A stretch of 64,000 nucleotides of DNA, from assembly GCF_026241895.1 (NCBI RefSeq), contig NZ_JAPJIV010000015.1, forward strand, positions 62,001-126,000, in the 5' to 3' direction. Position numbers and translations under genes: made by a program. Shown piece after piece: positions 42,289-54,221 of the stretch. Position 1 is the first letter of the stretch. The number at the start of each line of letters is the position of its first letter. Under the pieces are notes generated by a model that saw nothing but the letters and a program-made list of their open reading frames with translations, did no database searches and was not told where the DNA came from. The stretch is from Pseudomonas sp. RIT-562. Lineage in GTDB: Bacteria; Pseudomonadota; Gammaproteobacteria; Pseudomonadales; Pseudomonadaceae.

Positions 42289-43644
42289 TTACGCGCCGAC
42301 TACGATCGGCCTTGCCAGAGGCGGGACGACGGCGCTGGTAGGCGCGATGCCGGCTTCGAACTCATGGCGGAAGTATTTGATTGCGCTGCCCAACGGCTCC
42401 ACGGCGCCCGGTGCGTGAGCACAGAAAGTCTTGCCTGGGCCGAGGAAACCGACCAGACCCAGCAGGGTCTCGATATCGCCGGCTTGCCCTTCACCGTTCT
42501 CGATCGCGCGCAGCAGCTTGACGCTCCACGGCAGACCGTCACGGCAAGGGGTGCAGAAACCGCAAGACTCACGGGAGAAGAACTCTTCCATGTTGCGCAG
42601 CAAGGACACCATGTTGACGCTGTCGTCCACCGCCATGGCCAGGCCGGTACCCATCCGGGTGCCCACCTTGGCGATGCCGCCGGCGTACATTTGAGCGTCG
42701 AGGTGTTCCGGCAACAGGAAACCGGTACCGGCGCCGCCTGGCTGCCAGGCCTTGAGCTTGAAGCCGTCGCGCATGCCGCCGGCGTAGTCTTCGAACAACT
42801 CGCGACCGGTGATGCCGAATGGCAGCTCCCACAGGCCCGGGTTCTTGACCTTGCCGGAGAAGCCCATGAGCTTGGTGCCCATGTCTTCGCTGCCTTCACG
42901 GGCCAACGATTTGTACCAGTCGACGCCGTCGGCAATGATCGCCGGCACGTTGCACAGGGTTTCAACGTTGTTCACGCAAGTCGGCTTGCCCCACACGCCA
43001 ACGGCGGCAGGGAAGGGCGGCTTGGAGCGCGGGTTGGCGCGGCGGCCTTCGAGGGAGTTGATCAGTGCGGTTTCTTCACCGCAGATGTAACGCCCGGCGC
43101 CGGTGTGGACGAACAGCTCGAAATCGAAGCCGCTGCCCAGGATGTTTTTACCCAGCAGGCCGGCGGCCTTGGCTTCTTCCACGGCACGGTTGAGGTGCTT
43201 GGCGGCGGTGGTGTATTCGCCACGCAGGAAGATGTAGCCACGGTAGGTTTTCAGCGCGCGAGCACTGATCAGCATGCCTTCGATCAGCAGATGGGGCAGT
43301 TGCTCCATCAGCATGCGGTCTTTCCAGGTGTTCGGTTCCATCTCGTCCGCGTTGCACAGCAGGTAGCGGATGTTGATGGATTCGTCCTTGGGCATCAGGC
43401 CCCACTTCACGCCCGTGGGGAAGCCTGCACCGCCGCGGCCTTTGAGGCCGGCGTCTTTCACGGTCTGGACGATGTCGTCCTGGGCCATGTCGGCGAAGGC
43501 TTTGCGCGCAGCGGCATAACCGTTCTTGGCCTGGTACTCGTCGAGCCACACGGCTTCGCCGTCGTCACGCAGGCGCCAGGTCAGCGGGTGAGTCTCGGCC
43601 GACCGCTGGATGCGGTTGGCAGGACCGAAGGAAGTCAGGGTCAT
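42289..43644 (-). CDS. nuoF: NADH-quinone oxidoreductase subunit F
   Basis: A 451-residue NADH- and FMN-binding subunit, the entry point for electrons. The FMN/NADH glycine-rich loops are [15 protein letters not shown] and [28 protein letters not shown] also belongs to the FMN site. The N3 4Fe-4S cluster uses [12 protein letters not shown] plus the later Cys in [10 protein letters not shown]. It overlaps nuoE by 4 bases. Confidence 0.97.
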   Translation of the reverse strand: MTLTSFGPANRIQRSAETHPLTWRLRDDGEAVWLDEYQAKNGYAAARKAFADMAQDDIVQTVKDAGLKGRGGAGFPTGVKWGLMPKDESINIRYLLCNADEMEPNTWKDRMLMEQLPHLLIEGMLISARALKTYRGYIFLRGEYTTAAKHLNRAVEEAKAAGLLGKNILGSGFDFELFVHTGAGRYICGEETALINSLEGRRANPRSKPPFPAAVGVWGKPTCVNNVETLCNVPAIIADGVDWYKSLAREGSEDMGTKLMGFSGKVKNPGLWELPFGITGRELFEDYAGGMRDGFKLKAWQPGGAGTGFLLPEHLDAQMYAGGIAKVGTRMGTGLAMAVDDSVNMVSLLRNMEEFFSRESCGFCTPCRDGLPWSVKLLRAIENGEGQAGDIETLLGLVGFLGPGKTFCAHAPGAVEPLGSAIKYFRHEFEAGIAPTSAVVPPLARPIVVGA

Positions 43645-44138
43645 ACGTAGCCCTCGAGCAATTTGGCAACGCCGGCAGGCTGCACATCACCGAAAGTGTC
43701 GTCGTCGATCATCAACGCCGGTGCCTTGTCACAGTTGCCGAGGCAGCAGACCGGCAGCAGGGTGAATCGACCGTCGGCGGTGGTTTGACCCAGGCCGATG
43801 CCAAGCTTGCTCTGGATTTCGCTGACCACCGATTCATGGCCGCCGATGTAGCAGACCATGCTGTCGCAGACGCGAATGATGTGGCGGCCAACCGGCTGAC
43901 GGAAGATCTGGCTGTAGAACGTCGCCACGCCTTCAACGTCGCTGGCCGGGATGCCGAGGATTTCGCCAATGGCGTACAAGGCGCCATCCGGCACCCAGCC
44001 ACGTTCCTTCTGGACGATCTTCAAGGCTTCGATCGACGCCGCGCGCGGGTCTTCGTAGTGATGCAGCTCGTGCTCGATGGCCGAGCGCTCGGTTTCACTC
44101 AAGGTGAAACGGTCTGTCTGGATAAGCGTGCTGTTCAT
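43641..44138 (-). CDS. nuoE: NADH-quinone oxidoreductase subunit E
   Basis: A 165-residue thioredoxin-like subunit with the N1a 2Fe-2S cluster. The four ligands are visible as CDSMVC and [10 protein letters not shown]. The N-terminal half is a helical bundle containing [14 protein letters not shown]-type sequence (here [15 protein letters not shown]). It starts 2 bases after nuoCD. Confidence 0.96.
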   Translation of the reverse strand: MNSTLIQTDRFTLSETERSAIEHELHHYEDPRAASIEALKIVQKERGWVPDGALYAIGEILGIPASDVEGVATFYSQIFRQPVGRHIIRVCDSMVCYIGGHESVVSEIQSKLGIGLGQTTADGRFTLLPVCCLGNCDKAPALMIDDDTFGDVQPAGVAKLLEGYV

Positions 44139-44140
44139 GC

Positions 44141-45931
<1,791 letters not shown>

Positions 45932-45997
45932 TTATCGCTTTCGGTCAACGTAAAGAATGAAGCCAGTTTCTCGTTCTATAAAAGAAGCAGATCTGGA

Positions 45998-46672
45998 TCA
46001 GACTTCGTCGGGGCTGCGCAGGTTGGTGACTGCGATTCGCTGTTCGCGGCGCTTTTCCTTCTCGGAAGGCATCTCGGCGCGATAGACGCCTTGATCACCA
46101 ACGACCCAGGAAAGCGGACGACGCTCCTGTCCAATCGACTCCTGCAACAGCATCAAGCCTTGCAGGAAAGCTTCAGGACGGGGCGGGCAGCCAGGCACGT
46201 AGACGTCCACGGGCAGGAACTTGTCCACCCCTTGAACGACTGAGTAGATGTCGTACATGCCACCGGAGTTGGCGCACGAACCCATGGAGATAACCCATTT
46301 AGGTTCGAGCATTTGCTCGTAGAGACGCTGGATGATCGGCGCCATCTTGATGAAGCAGGTGCCGGCGATAACCATGAAATCCGCCTGACGCGGCGATGCC
46401 CGGATAACCTCGGCGCCAAAGCGCGCGATGTCGTGGGGCGCCGTGAAGGCGGTGGTCATTTCCACGTAGCAGCACGAAAGGCCGAAGTTATACGGCCACA
46501 GGGAGTTCTTGCGCCCCCAGTTGATCGTGCCGTTAAGCACGTCTTCGAGCTTGCCCATGAAGATGTTTTTGTGGACTTGATCTTCTAACGGATCGGAAAC
46601 GGTTTCCCGCTCGCCAATCGGATACTGCTCGTTAGGAGCATCGGGGTCGATCCTGGTGAGATTGTATTGCAT
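45998..46672 (-). CDS. nuoB: NADH-quinone oxidoreductase subunit B
   Basis: A 224-residue subunit carrying N2, the last cluster before quinone. Ligands are in GLSCCYVEM (adjacent cysteines), [11 protein letters not shown] and [12 protein letters not shown] begin at [11 protein letters not shown], the normal Pseudomonas start, two codons inside the longest frame; AATGCAATG upstream makes both possible. It follows nuoA by 10 bases. Confidence 0.96.
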   Translation of the reverse strand: MQYNLTRIDPDAPNEQYPIGERETVSDPLEDQVHKNIFMGKLEDVLNGTINWGRKNSLWPYNFGLSCCYVEMTTAFTAPHDIARFGAEVIRASPRQADFMVIAGTCFIKMAPIIQRLYEQMLEPKWVISMGSCANSGGMYDIYSVVQGVDKFLPVDVYVPGCPPRPEAFLQGLMLLQESIGQERRPLSWVVGDQGVYRAEMPSEKEKRREQRIAVTNLRSPDEV

Positions 46673-46682
46673 TGCCAAAGCC

Positions 46683-47096
46683 TCATTGTTTCAGCTTCGC
46701 CTGCCGCTTGCGCCGCGCTTCTGGAGCCCAGTCAAGGGCGCCCACTCGGAACAGGTAGACAAGACCTGCCAACAGAATTGCTATGAAAACGAGAGCTTCG
46801 ACGAATCCGGTCCAGCCGCTTTCGCGGACGGACACAGACCAGGCAAAGAGAAAGAGGGCTTCGATATCGAAGATCACGAAGAGCATCGCGACCAGATAGA
46901 ATTTGGCTGAGAGCCGCAAGCGGGCGCCACCTGTAGGTAGCATGCCGGACTCGAACGGTTCGTTTTTGCTGCGGCCCCAGGCTTTTGACCCGAGGAGGCT
47001 GGAAACGCCAAGCATGAAGGCGCAGAGGCCGACGACGCCCAGAAGGAAAATGGCAAAGCCCCAGTTGTGGGCCATGAGTCCTGTCGCTTCGGGCAT
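46683..47096 (-). CDS. nuoA: NADH-quinone oxidoreductase subunit A
   Basis: A 137-residue membrane subunit with three transmembrane helices, first gene of the nuo operon. The conserved loop [20 protein letters not shown] joins TM1 and TM2, followed by the acidic [14 protein letters not shown]. The ATG at 47096 has AAGGA 9 bases upstream; the frame is open 35 codons further but that stretch is AT-rich and cysteine-rich and looks non-coding. Confidence 0.95.
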   Translation of the reverse strand: MPEATGLMAHNWGFAIFLLGVVGLCAFMLGVSSLLGSKAWGRSKNEPFESGMLPTGGARLRLSAKFYLVAMLFVIFDIEALFLFAWSVSVRESGWTGFVEALVFIAILLAGLVYLFRVGALDWAPEARRKRQAKLKQ

Positions 47097-47347
47097 GCTG
47101 GAAATCCTTAACAGAGAGCAAAGGTCTCTGAGCTTGAATAAGAAACAACGCAGTGACGATATGTCGCAGCAATCAATCACGCTGATTTTATGGCACAACA
47201 CCCCGCAAGTAAAATTCCTATAGCGAAATTATTTATAAGAATAAGGACATAGCGCATGCCAAAAGCGCCGTAGGCCATGCATTGCGGGCATTAGCAGGCT
47301 TTTCATCAATATTGTTTTGTTATGAATGTAACGAACAAAGGCATTCA

Positions 47348-47366
47348 CTAAATGATAATCAATATT
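47348..47366. promoter_or_regulatory. Fur-box-like sequence upstream of nuoA
   Basis: The 19 bases ctaaatgataatcaatatt agree with the Fur consensus (GATAATGATAATCATTATC) at 14 of 19 positions, including an uninterrupted 11-base core aatgataatca. It is about 250 bases upstream of nuoA. Whether Fur binds is inference. Confidence 0.4.
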
Positions 47367-47432
47367 GTTTGCGCTGGTTTTCAAACTGTTTATCGGGTTT
47401 ATGCTTGGGAAGTTGTCTTATATGCGCGTAAC

Positions 47433-47520
47433 TGTAGGAGCTGACGAGTGAAACGAGGCTGCGATCTCTTGGCTTTTTTTGCGGCAAGATCAAAAGATCG
47501 CAGCCTTCGGCAGCTCCTGC
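47433..47520. repeat. Decayed REP inverted pair, AAAAGATCGCAGCC family
   Basis: The right arm aaaagatcgcagccttcggc is intact. The left arm is a variant (gtaggagctgacgagtgaaa ... ggctgcgatct) in which the centre has changed, so the pair matches only at its ends. Confidence 0.65.
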
Positions 47521-47551
47521 GAGGTTTTGTGGTGTCAGGTAAATCCCGGGC

Positions 47552-47580
47552 AAAAAAACGCCCCGAACCAGTCGGGGCGT
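47552..47580 (-). terminator. Rho-independent terminator after aceA
   Basis: Stem cgccccg / cggggcg with loop aaccagt. On the minus strand it is followed by seven T residues. It lies about 70 bases beyond the aceA stop. Confidence 0.88.
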
Positions 47581-47647
47581 CAGATGTGAGGCGTAGCGGT
47601 TAGGTTTGTCGACGGTCCGCTACGGCCGCTTGTGCAGATGAATCAGA

Positions 47648-48973
47648 TCAGTGGAACTGTTCTTCTTCAGTCGAACCGGTCAGCGCGGTAACCGAAGACG
47701 AGCCACCCTGGATCACGGTAGTCATGTCGTCGAAGTAGCCGGTGCCCACTTCCTGCTGGTGAGCCACGAAGGTGTAACCCTTGGCGGCGTCAGCGAACTC
47801 TTGCTCTTGCAGTTTCACGTAGGCGGTCATGTCGTTGCGGGCGTAGTCGTGCGCCAGGTTGAACATGCTGTGCCACATGTTGTGAATGCCGGCCAGGGTG
47901 ATGAACTGGTGCTTGTAGCCCATGGCGGACAGTTCGCGCTGGAACTTGGCGATGGTCGCGTCGTCCAGGTTTTTCTTCCAGTTGAAGGAAGGCGAGCAGT
48001 TGTACGACAGCAGTTGGTCCGGGTATTCCTTCTTGATCGCTTCAGCGAAGCGACGAGCCTCGTCCAGATCCGGCTTGGCGGTTTCGCACCAGATCAGGTC
48101 GGCGTACGGCGCGTAGGCCAGGCCGCGAGCGATAGCCTGGTCGAGGCCGGCGCGTACTTTGTAGAAGCCTTCCTGGGTACGTTCGCCAGTTACGAACGGC
48201 TGGTCGTACGGGTCGCAGTCGGAAGTCAGCAGGTCAGCAGCGTTGGCGTCGGTACGGGCCAGGATGATGGTCGGAGTACCAGCAACGTCAGCAGCCAGGC
48301 GAGCAGCGGTCAGCTTCTGTACGGCTTCCTGGGTAGGAACCAGTACCTTGCCGCCCATGTGGCCGCATTTTTTCACGGAGGCCAACTGGTCTTCGAAGTG
48401 AACGCCGGCGGCGCCTGCTTCGATCATGCTCTTCATCAGTTCGTAGGCGTTCAGTACGCCACCGAAACCGGCTTCGGCGTCAGCCACGATTGGCGCGAAG
48501 TAGTCGATGTAGCCTTCGTCGCCCGGGCCTTTGCCGGCTTTCCACTGAATCTGGTCAGCGCGACGGAACGAGTTGTTGATGCGCTTGACCACGGTTGGAA
48601 CCGAGTCCACCGGGTACAGCGACTGGTCCGGGTACATCGATTCGGCGGAGTTGTTGTCCGCAGCAACCTGCCAGCCAGACAGGTAGATCGCCTGGATACC
48701 GGCTTTGACTTGTTGTACAGCCTGGCCGCCGGTCAGGGCGCCCATGCAGTTGACGAAATCTTTCTCTGGGCGGAAGGACGGCTTGGCACCCTGGGTGACC
48801 AGGTTCCACAGCTTCTCGGCGCCGAGTTTTGCAAAGGTGTGCTCAGGTTGAACCGAGCCACGCAGGCGGACGACGTCAGCAGCGGAGTAGGCGCGTGTCA
48901 CACCTTTCCAGCGCGGGTTTTCAGCCCAGTCTTTTTCGAGGGCTGCAATTTGCTGTTCGCGTGTCAGTGCCAT
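47648..48973 (-). CDS. aceA: Isocitrate lyase
   Basis: First enzyme of the glyoxylate shunt, cleaving isocitrate to glyoxylate and succinate. The 441 residues match the short (E. coli-type, 434) isoform. The active-site signature [17 protein letters not shown] lies near residue 200, with the catalytic Cys inside it; [17 protein letters not shown] and FNWKKNLDD are further conserved parts. GAGG stands 12 bases before the ATG. It is monocistronic: malate synthase is not adjacent, and a terminator follows. Transcription probably starts far upstream (see the promoter at 49348-49376). Confidence 0.97.
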   Translation of the reverse strand: MALTREQQIAALEKDWAENPRWKGVTRAYSAADVVRLRGSVQPEHTFAKLGAEKLWNLVTQGAKPSFRPEKDFVNCMGALTGGQAVQQVKAGIQAIYLSGWQVAADNNSAESMYPDQSLYPVDSVPTVVKRINNSFRRADQIQWKAGKGPGDEGYIDYFAPIVADAEAGFGGVLNAYELMKSMIEAGAAGVHFEDQLASVKKCGHMGGKVLVPTQEAVQKLTAARLAADVAGTPTIILARTDANAADLLTSDCDPYDQPFVTGERTQEGFYKVRAGLDQAIARGLAYAPYADLIWCETAKPDLDEARRFAEAIKKEYPDQLLSYNCSPSFNWKKNLDDATIAKFQRELSAMGYKHQFITLAGIHNMWHSMFNLAHDYARNDMTAYVKLQEQEFADAAKGYTFVAHQQEVGTGYFDDMTTVIQGGSSSVTALTGSTEEEQFH

Positions 48974-49347
48974 GGAGATAAACCTCGTCGCGTCTTTTAC
49001 GGAAAGTTGTTCTGCGGTGGAAAATTCATGCGCTCGCAGACCAGAAGCTTAGGCGGTCAAGTCGAATTCGGCGGGGTTGGCGACGGGATGAACGATAGGC
49101 TCGAGGGGAAGTGAGCAGGTAAGGGCGAACTGGCGAACGCATTCGGGCATCGTGGGCCTTAGTGCAGACTTCAGTGTGGAGCCGGGTTACCTAATTACGC
49201 TTCCGTCCCTCGGGACAACTTCGTTCCAGTCGGCAACCTCGTCAAACACACCTTGTGGGCGGTACAGACACGAAACGGTTCGCGGGGTAGGTGCGAACAT
49301 CGCTTCGAAGGCCCTTGCCAGGGCCCCTGATTAGCGGGAGCGAGGCC

Positions 49348-49376
49348 ATCATGCCTTTGCTTTTTTCCCTCGTCAA
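49348..49376 (-). promoter_or_regulatory. Probable sigma-70 promoter for aceA
   Basis: On the minus strand TTGACG (-35, 49376-49371) and CATGAT (-10, 49353-49348) are separated by exactly 17 bases. No comparably good pair is seen nearer to aceA. The implied leader of about 370 nucleotides includes a short perfect hairpin ggccct-tgcc-agggcc (49310-49325). Confidence 0.5.
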
Positions 49377-49382
49377 ACGTTT

Positions 49383-49408
49383 TGTAGTGCTTTTTTTCGA
49401 GCACTACA
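49383..49408. promoter_or_regulatory. Palindromic operator, RccR-like (TGTAGT-N14-ACTACA)
   Basis: A perfect 8-base inverted repeat tgtagtgc / gcactaca around tttttttcga, placed just upstream of the probable aceA -35. The half-sites are those described for the Pseudomonas carbon regulator RccR, which controls aceA, glcB and gluconeogenic genes; I recall the usual spacing as about 15-16 rather than 14. It has no T-run after it and so is not a terminator for the gene ending at 49449. Confidence 0.55.
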
Positions 49409-49448
49409 TCTTTGGTCTAATACGACTAATCAGTCAGTTTTCGGTGGT

Positions 49449-50210
49449 TTAGTCCAAAGTATCGACTTTCACCCGCAGGGTCATATCATCGCGGCCCTGA
49501 GTCGAGTAGCTGCGGGTCAGGCCCTGTTTGTCGGCCTGGGTCTGGCGGTTGACGCCGGCCAGGGTGATCCACTCGCCAAGGCGGCCGGTGACCGTTGTGT
49601 CGGTGCTTTGCACGTTCACTACATCAGGACGTTCCTGGCTCATGCGGTCACGGTTGGTACTGATGTCCAGGTGAACGATGTCGCCGGTGACGCTTGCGGT
49701 CACGTAGAAACCCTGGGTGACGTTGCGGTACTCGGTCTGGCTGCGCAGGTCGCCGTAGGAATCGCTTTGGCTGCTGGTCAGCGGCACGCTCTGGCCGACC
49801 TGGATCAATGCGGGCGCACCTTCGCTGGCCTGAATCTGCTGGATACCACCATCACGGCTGTCGGTGCTGCGGTTGATGATGCGGGTCTGGTTGGGCTTGG
49901 CACCGTTGACCGAGTAGCCCTGGTCAGCCTGGAAGTTGTTTTCGCTGGTGTCGACGGTAATCAGCAGGCGCTTTGGTGCAGTGTCCAGCTGGTTGATTAA
50001 CGCTTTAAGTTCGTCGATCTTGCGCTGATCTGCGTTGACGATCAGCTGGTTGCCGTAGGCGCTGACCTGACCGTCCTTGCCGATGAAATCCTGCGCCATG
50101 GGCAGCATGTCGGCGCTGGTGTGGTAGTTCAGCGGCACGATCTCGGTGGCCGCGCTGAGCGAAAAACTGCAGGTCAGCAGCAGCGTGGTGAGCAGGGTGC
50201 GTAGGGACAT
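49449..50210 (-). CDS. Small secretin-like periplasmic protein
   Basis: A 253-residue protein with a signal peptide (MSLRTLLTTLLLTCSFSLSA). Residues ~22-75 resemble a secretin N-domain: EIVPLNYHTSADMLPMAQ, YGNQLIVNADQRKIDELKAL. The C-terminal part has strands reminiscent of the secretin core: ALIQVGQSVPLTSSQSDS, FYVTASVTGDIVHLDIST and GRLGEWITLAGVNRQ. It is far too short for a full secretin gate. GGAGATAACGGAC precedes the chosen ATG. No type II, III or IV secretion genes are adjacent. Function unknown; it may be a minimal scaffold or partner of a secretin elsewhere. Confidence 0.75.
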   Translation of the reverse strand: MSLRTLLTTLLLTCSFSLSAATEIVPLNYHTSADMLPMAQDFIGKDGQVSAYGNQLIVNADQRKIDELKALINQLDTAPKRLLITVDTSENNFQADQGYSVNGAKPNQTRIINRSTDSRDGGIQQIQASEGAPALIQVGQSVPLTSSQSDSYGDLRSQTEYRNVTQGFYVTASVTGDIVHLDISTNRDRMSQERPDVVNVQSTDTTVTGRLGEWITLAGVNRQTQADKQGLTRSYSTQGRDDMTLRVKVDTLD

Positions 50211-50288
50211 GTCCGTTATCTCCGGCATTTTGATGTGTTGATATTGCCAGTTTGTCGGCCTGGAGGGGGGCAAGTTGAATTGCAGACA

Positions 50289-50326
50289 GCAAAACGCCCC
50301 GGCATCGGTGGATGGCGGGGCGTTTT
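50289..50326. terminator. Bidirectional terminator-like hairpin
   Basis: aaaacgccccg / cggggcgtttt around catcggtggatgg, upstream of the secretin-like gene. On the minus strand it is placed after the GNAT gene ending at 50427 and would close the roxA-GNAT transcript. Confidence 0.75.
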
Positions 50327-50344
50327 GTGGTGTCTTTGATGGCC

Positions 50345-50414
50345 TCTTCGCGAGCAAGCCCGCTCCTACATGGTCCGGCGCTATCCCTGTAGGAGTGAGC
50401 CTGCTCGCGATGGG
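50345..50414. repeat. REP pair in outward orientation
   Basis: Arms tcgcgagcaagcccgctcct(aca) and (tgt)aggagtgagcctgctcgcg, separated by about 18 bases. The arms point the opposite way from the other TGTAGGAG doublets in this window and belong to two slightly different subfamilies. Confidence 0.7.
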
Positions 50415-50426
50415 GTTACCTCGGTC

Positions 50427-50852
50427 TCAAGCCGAATGCCGAACCATGTCCACATGCGGAATCCCGGCTTCCAGGAATTCCTCACTGACCAGACGAAAGC
50501 CCAGGCGCTCGTAGAACGCCGTGGCCTGCACCTGCGCGCTGAGCATTTGCTGCTTCAGTCCGCGCTCTTCGGCTTCGCCGATCACCGCTTGCATCAGTGC
50601 GTCACCGACTTTCAAACCGCGCCAGTCCTTGAGCACCGACACCCGCCCGACGTGGCCGTCAGGCAGCAGGCGTGCAGTGCCAATCGGGAAGTCACCCTCG
50701 AAGGCCAGGAAATGCACCGCTGTCGCGTCATCAGCATCCCATTCCAGCTCGGGCGGAACGGATTGCTCGGCGATGAACACCGTCTCACGAATGCGCCGGA
50801 TCTCGGCGTTGTCCTTTAGCCAGTCTGCGACACGTACGTGAATTTTATTCAT
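50427..50852 (-). CDS. GNAT family N-acetyltransferase (ElaA/YjcF-like)
   Basis: A 141-residue compact acetyltransferase. The acetyl-CoA loop is DWRGLKVGDALMQAVIGEA (R-x-x-G-x-G/A type), preceded by the beta bulge GHVGRVSVLKDW. The C-terminal YERLGFRLVSEEFLEAGIPH is typical of the ElaA/YjcF group. The ATG at 50852 lies inside the end of roxA (8-base overlap), implying coupled translation; a TTG two codons earlier is the alternative. Substrate unknown. Confidence 0.88.
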   Translation of the reverse strand: MNKIHVRVADWLKDNAEIRRIRETVFIAEQSVPPELEWDADDATAVHFLAFEGDFPIGTARLLPDGHVGRVSVLKDWRGLKVGDALMQAVIGEAEERGLKQQMLSAQVQATAFYERLGFRLVSEEFLEAGIPHVDMVRHSA

Positions 50853-52014
50853 CGGCAAACCCCAGGCTTCCTTGCTTGATCAGTTCGCACAGCAGGCCAC
50901 GACCATCCTCGTCGCTCAGCCACTGACCCAGGTTATCGATATGCAGCGCATCGGCGGAGCAGATCAATTTCAGCAGTTCGCGCAGCTTGCCTGGCAGATA
51001 ACGGCTCTGGCCACTGGCGAACAGCAACAGGTCGTCATCGACTTCAGACCAGGCCAGGCGTGCGCTCGGATTACGAATCACCACAGCGCCCTGTTCAAGG
51101 CTGGCGAGCAGGTCGTCTTCTTCAATCTCTTCTGGGCCGACCACCAGCTCCGGGTAGCGCGGCTCGGTCATGAACTGGCCAAACCAGGTCAGCAACAGGC
51201 GCTCGTCGCTCATGTGTTCGGCCAGCAGACCCTTGAGGCGGCCGAGTGCGTCATGCTGGATCTGGTGTGGATCGCTCACCGGCTGGGCATCGGCGTCGGT
51301 GTAGCGTTCTTCGTCCGACAGGAACTGGCTGAGGAAGTCGGTGAAGTGGGTCAGCACTTCGGCGGCACTTGGCGCACGGAAGCCGACCGAGTAGGTCAGG
51401 CAATCATCCACGGCTACGCCGCAATGGGCAAGGCGCGGTGGCAGGTAGAGCATGTCGCCCGGTTCCAGGACCCACTCATCGGTGGCTTCAAATTCGGCCA
51501 GGATGCGCAGGTCGGCGTGTTGCAGCAGCGGGCTCTCGGAATCGCACATCTGGCCGATTTTCCAGTTGCGCTTGCCGTGGCCTTGCAGCAGGAACACGTC
51601 GTAGTTGTCGAAGTGCGGGCCGACGCTGCCACCCGGGGCGGCAAAGCTGATCATTACGTCATCGACGCGCCAGCTCGGCAGAAAGCGGAAGTTTTCCAGC
51701 AGTTCAGCGACTTCCGGGACGAACTGGTCAACGGCTTGAACCAGCAGGGTCCAGTCCTGCTCCGGCAGTTTGCTGAATTCGTCTTCGGCGAACGGGCCGC
51801 GGCGCAATTCCCATGGGCGCTCGCCATTTTCGATCACCAGGCGCGACTCTACTTCTTCTTCCAGCGCCAGGCCGGCCAGTTCATCGGCGTCGATCGGGCT
51901 TTCGAAATCAGGAATCGCCTGGCGGATCAGCAGGGGTTTTTTCTGCCAGTAGTCGCGCATGAATTCGCGCGCCGTGATGCCGCCCAGAAGTTGAAGAGGA
52001 ATGTCAGGATTCAT
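50845..52014 (-). CDS. roxA: Ribosomal protein uL16 arginine 3-hydroxylase (JmjC/cupin)
   Basis: A 389-residue 2-oxoglutarate/Fe(II) oxygenase of the YcfD/RoxA family, which hydroxylates an arginine of ribosomal protein L16. The iron-binding HxD is in GGSVGPHFDNYDVFLLQG near residue 134, followed by the 2-oxoglutarate region GHGKRNWKIG and the distal His in PPRLAHCGVAVDD. A winged-helix-like C-terminal region completes the family length (E. coli 373). The ATG at 52014 begins MNPDIPLQLLGG; the frame extends 8 codons upstream without a better ribosome site. It follows purB after a terminator. Confidence 0.93.
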   Translation of the reverse strand: MNPDIPLQLLGGITAREFMRDYWQKKPLLIRQAIPDFESPIDADELAGLALEEEVESRLVIENGERPWELRRGPFAEDEFSKLPEQDWTLLVQAVDQFVPEVAELLENFRFLPSWRVDDVMISFAAPGGSVGPHFDNYDVFLLQGHGKRNWKIGQMCDSESPLLQHADLRILAEFEATDEWVLEPGDMLYLPPRLAHCGVAVDDCLTYSVGFRAPSAAEVLTHFTDFLSQFLSDEERYTDADAQPVSDPHQIQHDALGRLKGLLAEHMSDERLLLTWFGQFMTEPRYPELVVGPEEIEEDDLLASLEQGAVVIRNPSARLAWSEVDDDLLLFASGQSRYLPGKLRELLKLICSADALHIDNLGQWLSDEDGRGLLCELIKQGSLGFADE

Positions 52015-52051
52015 GTGTAACCTATTGAAAAAAAGCACTTTTCAGACGGGA

Positions 52052-52080
52052 ATAAAAACGCCCGGCGCTGCCGGGCGTCT
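52052..52080 (-). terminator. Rho-independent terminator after purB
   Basis: Stem acgcccgg / ccgggcgt with a loop of about 5 bases. On the minus strand it is followed by T-rich sequence (plus-strand aataaaa). Confidence 0.88.
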
Positions 52081-52100
52081 CAAACGGGTACAGCGGTCGA

Positions 52101-53558
<1,458 letters not shown>

Positions 53559-53597
53559 TTACGCGTTACAGATCAAAAACTGTGTGGCGGGCGCGGT

Positions 53598-54221
53598 TCA
53601 GCTGCTGCGCATCAGCGGGTAAAGCTCTTTGAGCAATTTGCGTCGGCTGATCACCAGTTGCCAGCGATGGCCGCCCAGCTGGCGCCACAGGCGCGCCGAA
53701 CGAATCCCGGCCAGCAGCAGGGCGCGAATCTTCGAGGCATTGCTTGGCTGCTGCAGGTTGCGCATGTCGCCGTGCACCTGGATGCGTTGGCGCAGGGTAC
53801 TCAAAGTATCCTGGTACAACCCGCCACAGGCGGCAATCACGTTCTCGTGGGCCGGACCGAAGTGCTCGACCTGGGACTGGATCTGCGGCAGGCGCTTGCC
53901 GATCACTTCCAGCAAATCGTCACGCTTGGCCAGCTGACGCTCCAGGCCCAGCATGGCCAGGGCGTAACGCAGCGGTTCGCGCTGCAGGGTGCTGGGGTCG
54001 CGTTCCAGGGCGCCGATCAGGGCACGGTAGCCTTCGCGCAGGTTGATGTCGTCGCCGCCGTAGACCTCCAGGGTGTCCTTGGGGTCGCGAATCAGCAGGC
54101 TGCCCAGCATGCAGGTCAGGCCGGCTTCAGTGGTCTGGCCGGTCTTGGCGATCTTGTCGACCAGGACTGCGGCAAGAAATACCCCACCTAGCGCGGTCAG
54201 TTGCTCCTGGGTCGGGGTCAT
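53598..54221 (-). CDS. hflD: High frequency lysogenization protein HflD homologue
   Basis: A 207-residue, largely helical, membrane-associated protein. Family features include the N-terminal [21 protein letters not shown] and the segment [21 protein letters not shown], with a basic C-terminus. In E. coli HflD binds phage lambda CII; its host role is unclear. The classical neighbourhood mnmA-hflD-purB is preserved. It overlaps mnmA by 4 bases. Confidence 0.92.
   Translation of the reverse strand: MTPTQEQLTALGGVFLAAVLVDKIAKTGQTTEAGLTCMLGSLLIRDPKDTLEVYGGDDINLREGYRALIGALERDPSTLQREPLRYALAMLGLERQLAKRDDLLEVIGKRLPQIQSQVEHFGPAHENVIAACGGLYQDTLSTLRQRIQVHGDMRNLQQPSNASKIRALLLAGIRSARLWRQLGGHRWQLVISRRKLLKELYPLMRSS

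Larger units (their letters stand above)
47097..47551. promoter_or_regulatory. nuo upstream region
   Basis: AT-rich upstream region of the nuo operon. It holds a direct repeat atcaatattgttt (47305 and 47358) and a 19-base Fur-box-like match (47348-47366). A decayed REP of the AAAAGATCGCAGCC family lies at 47433-47520, and the aceA terminator follows at 47552. I could not choose a single -35/-10 pair with confidence and see no gene here. Confidence 0.5.

Noticed and set aside
46683-47201. 172-codon version of nuoA
   Set aside because: The extension is AT-rich and cysteine-rich; AAGGA and the conserved [12 protein letters not shown] start at 47096 fit the family.
49195-49404. 69-codon minus-strand frame upstream of aceA
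   Set aside because: No ribosome site and overlaps the probable aceA promoter; more likely leader sequence.
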